From NCBI GenBank assembly GCA_020631735.1, contig CM036158.1, forward strand, positions 84,703,914 to 84,767,913: a stretch of 64,000 nucleotides of DNA, written 5' to 3'. This document shows positions 36,401-47,700 of this stretch, piece after piece (position 1 is the first letter of the stretch; each line of letters begins with the position of its first letter). The position numbers and the translations under genes are program-made. Origin of the DNA: Saccharum officinarum. Taxonomy: Eukaryota > Streptophyta > Magnoliopsida > Poales > Poaceae. The notes beneath the pieces are model-generated. The model was not told the DNA's origin, did not search any database, and was given only the letters and a program-made list of their open reading frames with translations.

Positions 36401-36418
36401 GTACCATTAATCGATTTA

Positions 36419-36650
36419 GGCCTCGTTTAGATGTCATCCAAATTCTAAGTTTTTTCACTCTCTCTCCATCACATCAAATTTTAGCCGCTTACATGGAGTA
36501 TTAAATATAGGTAAAAAAAACTAATTACACAGTTTAGTTGGAAATCACGAGATGAATCTTTTGAGCCTAGTTGGTCCACGATTGGATAATATTTGTCAAA
36601 TAAGACAAAAGTGGTACTATTCATCGGTTTGAAATTTTTTCAGCATTGCC
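36419..36650 (+). mobile_element. Grass hAT-type MITE, copy 3 (diverged)
   Basis: It starts AGGCCTCGTTTAGATG and shares the family's order of internal phrases (ACTAATTACACAGTTTAG, CACGAGATGAATCTTTTGAG). The right end is poorly preserved. Confidence 0.65.
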
Positions 36651-36779
36651 TTACTACCTGAGTTGGTCTGGTTGATAAATTGTGAAGTGTTTGTTTGCTG
36701 ATGACCGAATGTCCCCCTTCATCCTAAAAAGAATCGATGGTGGTAGCGATTTCTCTAACAGGCGGCAAAACGTCTTATC

Positions 36780-37024
36780 TCCCCTGGTTTATGTCTATCA
36801 CGCATTGGATGACTAACCGGCGGTGCTAAATGTTTACACCACCAGTTCGTGTATGATACGGCAGTGAAGACCGGCACTGTATTCACCGCTGAATCATATG
36901 ATGGGCCGACGGTGAAACTGTGACCCCTCGGGCAATGAATCGGTGGTGATATGTATCACCACAGGTTCTCACAAAACCGGTGGCGGTGAAAGGCCCGACA
37001 GTGATCAAACTTTCTGTAGTAGTG
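36780..37024. mobile_element. CACTA element terminus
   Basis: The right edge CTGTAGTAGTG is the complement of the CACTACTACAG terminus. Before it stand alternating GGCGGTG, CCGGT and CACCACAGG motifs like subterminal repeats. The other end was not found, so this is a fragment. Confidence 0.6.
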
Positions 37025-38179
37025 TAAGGGCATGGTGAGTTGGCGACACTTGGGGCAGTGGTGCTATGGGCGCCGCAACGCCACCAATAGTAGGTTACTT
37101 TGAGGCAAAGGATTAAAATTTGAACTAGACACCCAATTCGCCCCTTATGAATGCTTATGACTTATGATATCTCTTGTAACAAGCCACACATGGGCTAGGG
37201 GTATGGCGACACTTGGGGCGGTGGTGCTATTGGCGCCACAACTCTACGTCCGATGAATAAAAAATAGGAGGAAACAAGGCATGGGACAAAATGCCACCTG
37301 TGACGTGTCAATCCTTATAAGGAGGCTCAAATACTATTATTATTTCAACGATTACATATTTTAAGGTGTACAATACTGTTTTTGTTAGGTTGGAGTCTTA
37401 GTGTAAAGTAGATGACATGTCATACGACAAAGGGTTATAGACTTTTTTCCATTGAAAAAGAAAACCCTACAACTCCGCACCTTAACAGGCTAACACCTGT
37501 GCTATAGCTCTGAGACAACCATATAGTAACATGTTTGATTCGTTGGTGAGGGGACTCCTCGCACCTAGGAACTAAACCGCAAATGTGTAGTAACATGTTT
37601 GGTTCATTGGTGAGTGGAGCCTAGCTCGCACCTGGGAACCAGACCTTCGCTAGACAGGCCACATAGCTATCAGACAACCATGTAAGGATACATCGATCAT
37701 TGGTGCACGCTAAGGCCAGTCTCAGTGGGAGTTTCATGTGAGTTTCATTTGCATCAAATAGGTTGTCATATAGATATTTTTTTATGACATGACAGTGTAT
37801 TTAAGAAGAGAGAAAAAATGAGTTTCATTAGCACGATTACCAACTTTCTATGAGTCTTGAAATTAAATGCATATGAAACTATAGAATGAAACTCTCCATT
37901 GAAAATGGGTGTTTTATCTAAGTTTCATTTCATTTCATATGACATGACAGTCTTAGAAACAACGCTATGAAACTCCCCGCTGAAACTGGCCTAATGAGTA
38001 GTAGCATGTTGGGTTCATTGGTAAGGGGAGCCTAGCTCGCACCTGGAACCAGACGCCTGATAGACAGGGAGCAGAGGTGGAAGTTCTTGTTTTATTATTT
38101 GCATGTGTATCGATTAGCTGGCAAGAGATGGTGTTTGATTACCTATACAAGCCGTACCATGAAAGCGGTAATGCTACCA
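37025..38179. repeat. Local repeats around a Tourist MITE
   Basis: A phrase of about 70 bp (tagtaacatgtttggttcat, then CTCGCACCTGGGAACCAGAC) recurs three times, near 37525, 37590 and 37995. Apart from the MITE at 37714-37991 nothing else is recognised. Confidence 0.5.
37714..37991. mobile_element. Tourist-like MITE
   Basis: The termini GGCCAGTCTCAGTGGGAGTT and the complement of GGCCAGTTTCAGCGGGGAGT are inverted. A TAA duplication flanks them (37711-37713 and 37992-37994). Length is 278 bp. A relative lies at 57600. Confidence 0.85.
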
Positions 38180-38616
38180 TTAAGATGTCTGAAAGGCCGG
38201 ATGCCTCGCTTCATTCACTGCCGCATGCGCCGCTCGCCTAAAGAAACATGCCTCGCCTAACAAAATCAACTCCTGCACGCCTCGCTTCGCTCCGCTCCCA
38301 CCCTTACCCCTTCTGCGCTCCTCATCCCCTGCCGCAGCGTACCAATGCCCGGCGTCCTCCCCCACCGGGAGCCCGCCCCAAACGCCCGTAGATCCGACGG
38401 CCCTCTCCTCTACCCCGACGAGATCCATAAAGCAGGAGCGAGATCCATGGAAGTGGCGTGGTGGTGTTGCAGGGGAGTGGACAAGTCTCATCCACCCCGG
38501 CGCGACACCCTCCCCATCCCCGGCGACGCCCTCTCTCACCTCGGCGACCGAGCTCCCCCACCCTGGTGGCCATAGCGCTCCTCACCCCCACCCCCCACCG
38601 TCATCGCCGAGCCAAG
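38180..38616. repeat. GC-rich half of a repeat element split by a solo LTR
   Basis: This GC-rich block continues at 43083 once the solo LTR is removed, leading into ATGTTGC-type repeats. Overlapping open frames on both strands (for example 38180-38539, -) have no domain. Confidence 0.45.
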
Positions 38617-39541
38617 TGTAACACCCCAAAAGAAAACAACAAAAACATCTTTCTATAGTATTACCACACTACAAACTAACAAAAACACAACACGAAAGAA
38701 CACGGAAGGAACAAACGTCATCTAAGTTGAACATTAAATTGAGTCTTCTACGGTGACATAAACAAAGGCATCTTCAAAGACAACTAGCAAACCTAAGGTG
38801 TTTATTACAATTTACAAAAAAAAACTCTCATAACCAACTAATTTGTTGTAACAATATGTTTGTTTGAATAATATGTCAACAAACGTGCACTTGTGCTGCT
38901 ACTCCCATCCCGCCAAGCATCATTGAAGCTCATGTACCTGAGATGGGGGAACAAGCATATGAGGTTTATAAAAAACCTCAGCAAGCAAACTGCTTTAACC
39001 AAGCTATTTAAATCATTGTTTGATTAACATCAAATTTAAATGGCATAATAATAGATAAATCAACACAATAGATACCTCAATATAATAGATACAACAATTG
39101 CTCCATAGAAACATAAATATACTTCAAAATGCAACAACAAAGATGCAATGCAAATGAGAATGATGCAATGCAATGCATGACTTCACTTCTACCCACATGT
39201 CCCAAGGAGAGGGAGCGAGGGCTGCAACCAAAATGCTCATCAATGTGCGTTGCTGTACCGGTACTTACCGCACCAATTCGGCTACGGTTTCTTCAAATGC
39301 ATATCAACGGAGAGAGTGCAAATGCAAATGTTGCAATGTATTCACTTCGCAAATGTTGCAATGTATTCACTTCACATACTTCATATATACCTCATACTTT
39401 ATAATTTAGAGAGTAATTCCACAAGCTATGAAAAATAGCATACTTCAAAGTAAATAAATAACTTCAATTTCTAATTATCTGGCTAGTGTGAGAAACTAAA
39501 ATTTAGTGGAGGCAATTCAAACAACAAAGCGAAAACATGTG

Positions 39542-41619
39542 TCCGGAATGTGGCTTCGGAAGTGTTTGGCGTGAGTAGGGGAGGCAAACGGGAAGCGAAA
39601 GACACATGGTGGTGGAATGACGAGGTGCAAAGGGCTATTAGGGAGAAGAAGGAGTGTTTCAAGCATCTCCACCATGACAAGAGTGTAGCCAACATCGAGA
39701 ACTATAAAATAGCGAAGAGGGTTGCAAAGCGAGCTGTGAGTGTAGCAAAAGGTCAGGCGTATGATGGCCTTTATCAGCGGCTAGGCATGAAGGAAGGGGA
39801 GAAGGACATTTATAGGATGGCTAGAATCCGCGAGAGGAAGACAAGGGACATCAACCAAATAAAATGCATCAAGGATGGGACAGATCGACTTCTGGTGAAG
39901 GATGAGGAGATCAAGGACAGATGGAGAGAGTACTTCGACAAGCTGTTTAATGGGGAGAATGAGGGTCCTGCCCTTGAGTTGGATGACTCATTTGACGATA
40001 CCAACAGACGCTTTGTGAGGAGAATTCAGGAGGCAGAGATCGGAGAGGCTTTGAAGAGGATGAAGGGAGGTAAAGCGATGGGCCCTGATGGTATCCCCAT
40101 TGAGGTGTGGAGATACCTAGGCGCCAGAGCGATAGTATGGTTAACTAAGCTTTTTAACCTTATTTTTCGGTCAAACAAGATGCCTGAAGAATGGAGGAGA
40201 AGTATATTAGTACCTATCTTCAAGAACAAGGGAGATGTTCAAAGTTGTACTAACTACCGTGGGATTAAGTTGATGAGTCATACGATGAAGCTCTGGGAGA
40301 GGGTTATCGAGCATCGCCTAAGGAGAGTGACACATGTGACCCAAAATCAGTTTGGGTTCATGCCTGGTAGGTCGACCATGGAGGCGATTTTCTTGTTACG
40401 ACAATTGATGGAGAGATATAGGGAGCAGAAGAAGGACTTGCACATGGTCTTTATTGACCTCGAGAAGGCATATGACAAAGTACCGAGAAATGCCATGTGG
40501 TGAGCCTTGGAAAAGCACAAAGTCCCAACTAAGTACGTTACCCTCATCAAGGATATGTACAGGGATGTGGTGACGTTTGTCCGAACATGTGATGGCGACA
40601 CCAGTGACTTTCCAATTAAAATAGGACTGCATCAGGGGTCAGCTTTGAGCCCTTATTTATTTACTTTGGTGATGGATGAGGTCACAAGGGACATACAAGG
40701 TGATATCCCTTGGTGTATGCTCTTTGCTGATGATGTGGTGCTAGTTGACGACAGTAGGGCGGGAGTTAATAGGAAGTTAGAACTATGGAGGCACACGTTA
40801 GAGTCGAAAGGGTTCAGACTTAGTAGGACTAAGACCGAGTATATGAGGTGCGATTTCAGCGCGACTAGGCACGAGGAGGGAGACGTTAGCCTCGATGGGC
40901 AAGTGGTGGCCAAGAAGGATACTTTTCGGTATTTAGGGTCGATGCTACAAAAGGATGGAGACATTGATGAAGATGTTAGGCATAGAATTTCAGTCGGCTG
41001 GTTGAAATGGCGTCAAGCTTCTGGCGTTCTCTGTGACAAAAGGGTGCCTCAGAAGCTGAAAGGTAAGTTCTATAGGACGGCGATTCGTCCGGCGATGTTA
41101 TATGGTGCTGAGTGTTGGCCTACAAAAAGGCGACATGTCCAGCAATTGAGTGTAGCGGAGATGCGTATGTTGCGTTGGTGTTGTGGGCACACAAGGAGGG
41201 ATAGAGTACGGAACGACGATATTCGGGATAGGGTTGGGGTGGCACCAATTGAGGAGAAATTGATTCAACATCGGTTGAGATGGTTTGGACATGTCCAACG
41301 GAGGCCTCCTGAGGCGCCGGTGCGTAGTGGAGTTCTAAAGCGGGCCGATAATGTAAAGAGCGGTAGAGGTCGACCTAAACTAACTTGGGACGAGTCCGTT
41401 AAGAGAGATCTTAAGAAGTGGAATATCCCCAAGGATTTAGCTATGGACAGGAGCGCTTGGAGATTAGCAATTAACGTGCCTGAACCGTGACATCTTTTGT
41501 CTTGTGCCCTTTATGTCCCTTTATGTGTCTCCCTGTTTCTCGTCTCTTTTGGGTTTCATCTCTAGCCTACCCCAACTTGCTTGGGACAAAAGGCTATGTT
41601 GTTGTTGTTGTTGTTGTTG
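39542..41619 (+). mobile_element. RTE-type LINE, longer copy, 5'-truncated
   Basis: A perfect 16-bp target duplication aaagcgaaaacatgtg flanks the element (39526-39541 and 41620-41635). The 3' end has CCTACCCCAACTTGCTTGGG and a (TTG)n tail. It contains the whole RT but no endonuclease, so it too is 5'-truncated. It shares its last 1.14 kb with the copy at 6745-7885. Confidence 0.94.
39550..41490 (+). pseudogene. RTE reverse transcriptase, one in-frame stop
   Basis: A frame of 647 codons reads through RT with a single TGA at 40501-40503. RT landmarks in order are: [81 protein letters not shown] and the catalytic [13 protein letters not shown] conserved C-terminal region follows ([16 protein letters not shown]). 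At the stop, the shorter copy has TGG. The N-terminal endonuclease is missing by truncation. RT copies LINE RNA at the nicked target; this copy cannot do so. Confidence 0.92.
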
Positions 41620-43082
41620 AAAGCGAAAACATGTGGACCACGGCACCACGTTTACTTGCCTCTTTACTGAACAAGATCAACAACGCTAGTGACGATCCGA
41701 AGCGCCGCCACCTGTTTTGCAACATATAACTCAGTATATACACCCAATCAAACATGTATGAGCAAAGAATAACATGCTTCTATGCTCCAACCCGCCAAAG
41801 GGTAAAACAACGAGACAATACATTTTTAAACAGCAGCAGTGCTGCTTCACTTTTTCATAGCTTTAAAACTAGAAAAGATATGCCATCAAGTTAGAACATT
41901 ATAAGCATCTAGATGCAAAACCCTAAAATTTTGATATACACACAGAAATCAATTCTCATATCTACTAGCTCTAAAATGGCTGACAATGTGACACTGAAAA
42001 CTGTTCGTGCAGTACAAGGTGGCTGACTTCAAAAATCCATATCTCTCAAACCATCCAACCAGAATAAGAGTTTAAATACTCAATGGAAAGGTCATACAAA
42101 GTACTATGGAAACCTCCATAGTGCACTGGACCAATTCGGCCTCGACGAACTCCTAAATCAACGCACAAAACTGAAGGTTGAAACTGAAACTGCTATCTGA
42201 CAGTAAAACAGGACAGCCAACTTCAAAATTTCGTAACTGGAATTATACTCAACCAAAAATTATGTTCTTTACCAATCCAGAAAGATTGTCAAATTACCTA
42301 CAACTTTTCTTCAGACCACAGTCTTCCATTCGGCAAGGAAAAGGATGTAAAATGCGTTGGATCGAAACTGCTCCGAATTTTCTACAGACTTAGACAACAA
42401 ACTTCAGAATTACATATCTCTTAAACCATTTGGCCTAAAATCTTGAACGTGGACTTCCTGGAAAGATCTTTGAGTGCTCTACGACTTCTTAATTCAGTTG
42501 CAAAAACAATTCGGCCTCTAAGATATCCAAAACTGTCGAACAACAGAAACTGCCAGACCCGAGGACTGCACAAAAACATAGATTCGAGATCTAACATTGA
42601 AACTTCACCCCTAATCCTTTCATACCATGATTTACCGCACCAAATCCACCTTAAATCAAATGCTATGGCAAAGGACAAACCTCACCTAGGGTTTCCTCTC
42701 GAAGAACAGCGACAAGAAGTTGTGGGATGCCCCGATCTAGTACTCCTCTTTGATCTTCTTGTCGCCCTCGATCCATTCTGCTATCCACCCTTTAGTTTCT
42801 TGCACCTTTGGAGAGGGAGATCAGAGGGAACAAGGTGCTGCCATGGCGAAGGGGAAGGAGCTCACGTGATGGAGAGAAAAAAAAAAAGGGACGGCGGCTG
42901 GGAGAGGTGAGGGGTGAGTTACTGTAGCTAGGTTTATTTAATTTTTTCAATCTCACGCGTCCATTTGACAACTTTGTGATCCATGACTCAGATCAGCCAT
43001 ACGAATCATGCAACTAGAAGTAAAAAAAATCCTCAAATTTTAAAACGCGACGCTGACTTATAAAATTTTTCTAGGTGTTATA

Positions 43083-43830
43083 CCAAGCCCGATACTGGTG
43101 GTGCTAGTGGCAGTGGTGCTCGTGTGCCGCCGCTCGCCTCTGGCTCCGACCCCGACGGCTGGAATCGACTGGCCCAGGCTTTTCCTCCCCTATGTTGTAA
43201 ATGTATGTTTCACGTGTTTCAATCGAGTTCAAAGGTATGTTGCAGTTGTTTCTTATAGATGTTGTAAAAGTAGATTGGGGATGTTGCACATGTTTCATAT
43301 GTTGCAAGTGTTTGTTCAAAATGTTTCATCTATTTCCAGACGTATGTTGCAATCGTTTTTTATCTGGATATTGCATATGTTTTACCACATATGTTGCAAC
43401 AGTATGTTCCAAATGTTTCAGTTGTTTTAGTCTTATGTTGCAGTAAGTGTTTTATCATGTTACAATTCTTTTATTTGGATGTTGTATATGTTTCACACAC
43501 ATATTGCAAGCGTATGTCCCAAATGTTCTATCTGTTTCAAATGTATGTTGTATTCAAGTGTTGCAAGTGCAGACCGCTAGCATTGGTGTCCATGAGGGCA
43601 GGCAGGGCCAAGCCGCGACCACCGATGCATGGAAGAGGCGCAGGGCACCACCGGCGGTGTAGGGAGGAGGCACAGGCCGCGCGGTGCTGTTGTGGAAGAG
43701 GCGGGAGCGAGTCATGCGAGCAGCATGAGCAGCGGATCTGAAGTGAGCAGTTCAGATGCAAACGTGGAAAATGGAGCTAGCGCGGGCAGCGCACAAATCA
43801 GAGCGTCCGAACGTCCGGGTGCAAGTGCTG
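43083..43830. repeat. ATGTTGC-motif repeat element, right half
   Basis: After a GC-rich start, 43190-43560 holds repeated ATGTTGCA and TGTTTCA phrases, the inverse of the motifs at 6340-6744. A second GC-rich block follows to 43830. It is the continuation of 38180-38616. Confidence 0.5.
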
Positions 43831-44079
43831 CCGAAAATAAAAACAGGAAAACAAGTGACCTTATAATATTTAACTTGTGCAACTACTCTAGCATTTTACT
43901 TTTAATATCTTAATTAATCTACCTTAAAACACACTAATATCAATTAATACACATTAATTATATGATAACAGTATCATCAAGAAACTCACCATGCGAGCCA
44001 AGCTCACTAGAAACACAAATGAAATCTGTATTTTGAGAGCGCTCTAGGCTACATTTTGAATTTTCAGACTTCGATGCAG

Positions 44080-44296
44080 CTAGGTTTTTGCAAAATGGCA
44101 CTGTAGCAAGATTTGGCAATTAGTGTCCAATCATGGTCTAATTAGACTTAAAAGATTCGTCTCGTCCATTTCGTCTAAACTGTGTAATTAGCTTTATTTT
44201 TTATCTATATTTAATGCTTCATGCATGTGTTCAAAGATTCGATGTGACGGGGAATCTGAAAAAATTTGTAAAATTTTTGGGAAACTAAACAGGGCC
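44080..44296 (-). mobile_element. Grass hAT-type MITE, copy 4
   Basis: Contains TAAAAGATTCGTCTCG and TTTAATGCTTCATGCATGTG and ends GGGAAACTAAACAGGGCCC, the family's conserved terminus. It lies 440 bp beyond the WRAP73 stop codon. Confidence 0.8.
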
Positions 44297-44734
44297 CAAG
44301 AAGGAATCAATACGGAAGTTACACTTCGAATGGTACTCTTTGGATTCACTACGGAATCCCCAGGACTGGCTCAACACCAAGAAGGAATCCTCACCCCCCT
44401 GAATGAAAATACCTTGATGACTGAATAAAAGTAGGATTAAGATCCAGCAAGTAAAGTCAAGCAGTACAACCTTGGAGAAACTACAGCTGACAAGCAAGAG
44501 CAAGAATACAACAAATAGAAGCACACAGTTGTCAGTTCATTGTGTAGTGCCAGCTGATAGATCATTTACCATTTAAGCAGCAAAATGACCTTATCATTTC
44601 ATGGTAATGCAGTATTCACTCTGGACTCTACAAGTAGCTAAGTAGTCAATCTCACTCATTCACCATCACAAGATCATTTGTATTGTTAGTTCCCAGTTCG
44701 TTCGCCTAAGCTGCTAGACGTACCATGATTCCAT

Positions 44735-47700
44735 TCATTCATCATCAGAAGTATCATCAGATTGATCAGGTTCTTCCTCAGGCAGGGCAGATATGATTGT
44801 GGCACAGCAGAAAGATTCACGCTCCTTCAGGAGGAGACAGCTCCCATTCGAGTTCCACTTCAAATCAACGATTCGGAAGTTCAGCAAGGGGATGTTGACA
44901 CAACAGGCACCGGATGGCGTCCACATGTACAAATGAGGGCTCTCCGTGCATAAAACAAGGCGTGTGCAGGTAGGATCCCATGCTGCAGCACGGATTGGAT
45001 CTTTCTGCACAAGCACAGCGGCAAGGTCAAGGCGGCATATATCCCATATCCAAAGAGCAGTCGGCATGTTGTCGTTCCGGGTGAAGAAATAGTGGCTGTC
45101 GCTGCTCCATGACAGCATACCTGCAACATTTTGTAAAGTGAGCGAGTGGTGTTTCCAAGTAGAATCAAGATTACACATGATACACCAGACACAATCTAAA
45201 TAACTTTCTGATAGAAATTCAAGAATTAGCAAGACAACTAATGCAAATGATGTTTAAAATGTTGTTCGTTATTTTGATACAAATGCCTGTATAGCTGTAC
45301 AAGAATTCAGCAATGAATTCAAGAACAATTACACATTAAGCGCAATCACTGCGAAGAGTAAGAAACAAGACGAGCATTGAGTAAGAAACAAAAATAGATC
45401 ACAAGCGCATGATACTAGAGTACTAGATACCTATGCATGAATCATCAAGGAAACAGCTGATAACCATTCGCATGAATAGAACCTTGCAACAAGCATCAGC
45501 TGGAGCGGCAAAAGGCATAAGGAACTCACCAATTCCTTGTTTGGGGTTGGGCTTGTCAGTAGCTGGTTTCATCGAAGGTAAGGTGATGGGAACATCCATC
45601 AGAGCATATTTAACTCTAGAGCCTCCTCCCTCAGTGCCATTTTCTGACAACAAAAAATAGGGAAATATAAATACAGAATTAAACATGTAAGGATTAGCTC
45701 ATAACATAATATAAAGGCATCACAATGGCAATTTTGTTCAATAGGCCATTGAACTAGTGTGATAAGAGGGCAAAATACCATGGAGACAGCAGATAATAAC
45801 ACAAATATGGTTGTAAACTACAAGAGTCAGTATGGGCTTCTCTATCTATCATTTTATCAAATGATACAGAACAAAAATCCATTTATTTTGTAATCATACT
45901 TTAAAAGCCGTAACAACGTGAAAAGAATCATATGGTAATCTAGAATATGGTAACATCAAAAGAAAGGTTTTATAAGACACATCTTCAGAAGTACAGCAGT
46001 GCATAACAAAAAAAATCAGATGATAACACATAGGAGAGATGGGTTGACTTGGGACTGGGGGTGGCCTCACAGTCCAAGTTCTGTTAGAGTACATCCAGCT
46101 CAGAGAGGCTTGAAAGAGTTGTTCTCTCGGATCAGTCCGACACATTCATTTAATCACCTGGAAATGGTCCAGCGATGGCCAATATTAGGCGAGCTTAGCT
46201 TACCAGGGTTTGCTGCTTGGTCACATATCATTGTTTGGGGCAAAGCAACTTTGGAAAACCTGTGCCCATACAAGTTCTTTGGCTGGCCTGACCTTCTGGC
46301 TGCAGCTACACTTCTGACCACCTCAAGTGCCACGGTCTCCCCAACCATGGCGATTGAGCACTTCGTGACCAGGGGCCAGAAATTCACTCACGTGCTGCTG
46401 AACTGCGTGTTCAGTAGGGAGGTCTGGTTTCAGACCCTACACCTTCAGATTCCATGGATGTACACCGCTTGGTGTGCCTTCATGGGTTGATTGATGTCTC
46501 TTCAACCGCAAGCAGATTACCAAAGGTCCCCAAAGGAGTTTCAACTCCATTGTGCTGCTCAACTATTGGATGATCTGGACGCATGGATTTAAATAGCGGG
46601 CTATAGTGGCGTTATAGCTGCTAGAGAGAGCCCATGCTAAGCTATTGCTATTTTTGCCGCTATGATAGCTACGACCACTATATTATGCTTTAGCGCCGCT
46701 ACATTACTTAGCTGTAGCTTTGAAATAGCGACGTCATTTCAATTTCAGTTATAACAGTGACAATCTAGGTACTATCTACCTATCTTTTGTTGCTAAGTTG
46801 GTTTTTTTTGGAAAACTGAACACTTGAATTTCGTGAATCATGCTGTAATAAGTAATATCATATTAAATAATGTTCCCTAGACTCCTAGAACTTTGGAAAC
46901 GTATTTGTGTTCAAAATTCTAGGAGTCTAGGGAACATTATTTAATATGATTGTCATGGTTTTCTTAAAATACCGCTATTTGTCGTAGCTCCTCTATAGCT
47001 TTATAGCTCCTGGAAAAAAAGATGCCGCTATTTGCTATAGCCCGCAATTTTAAACATTGTCTTGACGACAAATAAACAAAGGTGTTCAGGGAGGGAGACC
47101 TTGCGGCCGGTCGCTCTGGTGGACAGGGCCTCTCTGTTTCTTTCCAGTCCCTCTGGCACTTAACCGTCACCCCCTCTTCTCTTAGGTGGCTAGCTGTAGC
47201 TTTTCATCTTTTGTTGTAATTCTGCCTGCTTTGTGGCCGCTTTTCTTTATTAGGAAGCTCGTTGAACATCCCCCTTCTATGTGCAATGCACGTTCTCGAG
47301 AAAAAAACATGTGGGAGAGATAAGATTACAAGTCTACTACAGACTGCAGGAGCATAAAATTGCTAGAATACCCCATTGAGTGTTTTAGTTTTCGTTTTGT
47401 TAGATACGATAAGATCCTAGTCTCCTATGGGCCACTACATCCAACTTCAGTTGAGAAGGGAATTCATCATGCAATAAATGTTTTTTTAAAAGAGTAATCC
47501 AAAGGTCTGCAGGTGGAAAATATAGAAAAGCAAAAGTATGAGAAGTTGTATGAAATGATCACGCTTATACTGACCTGCGCCATTGTCTTGCATGTTACGA
47601 GAGAAGCCTTCACTTAGACATAACTCTGACATATCAAGCTGCCATGGGTCATCCACTTCCTGCCCATATTTGGCAGTTAAAATTAGATATCATGATTATT

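Larger units (their letters stand above)
38617..43082 (-). mobile_element. Solo LTR of a chromovirus-like element, LINE nested
   Basis: The segment starts TGTAACACCCCAAAAG and ends CTAGGTGTTATA. A perfect 5-bp duplication CCAAG flanks it (38612-38616 and 43083-43087). Without the nested LINE and its duplication the LTR is about 2.37 kb. No internal domains are present, so it is a solo LTR formed by recombination. The strand is inferred from the GC-rich block near the right end, as in the Tekay LTR, and is uncertain. Confidence 0.85.
46020..47310 (+). mobile_element. L1 LINE 3' fragment in WRAP73 intron 4
   Basis: On the strand opposite WRAP73, 46230-46490 encodes part of a reverse-transcriptase zinc-binding-like region (HVLLNCVFSREVWFQTLHLQ). 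It continues as FNSIVLLNYWMIW up to a MITE at 46588. After the MITE, KVFREGDLAAGRS resembles the typical C-terminus of plant L1 ORF2. It is a decayed 3' fragment. Confidence 0.6.
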
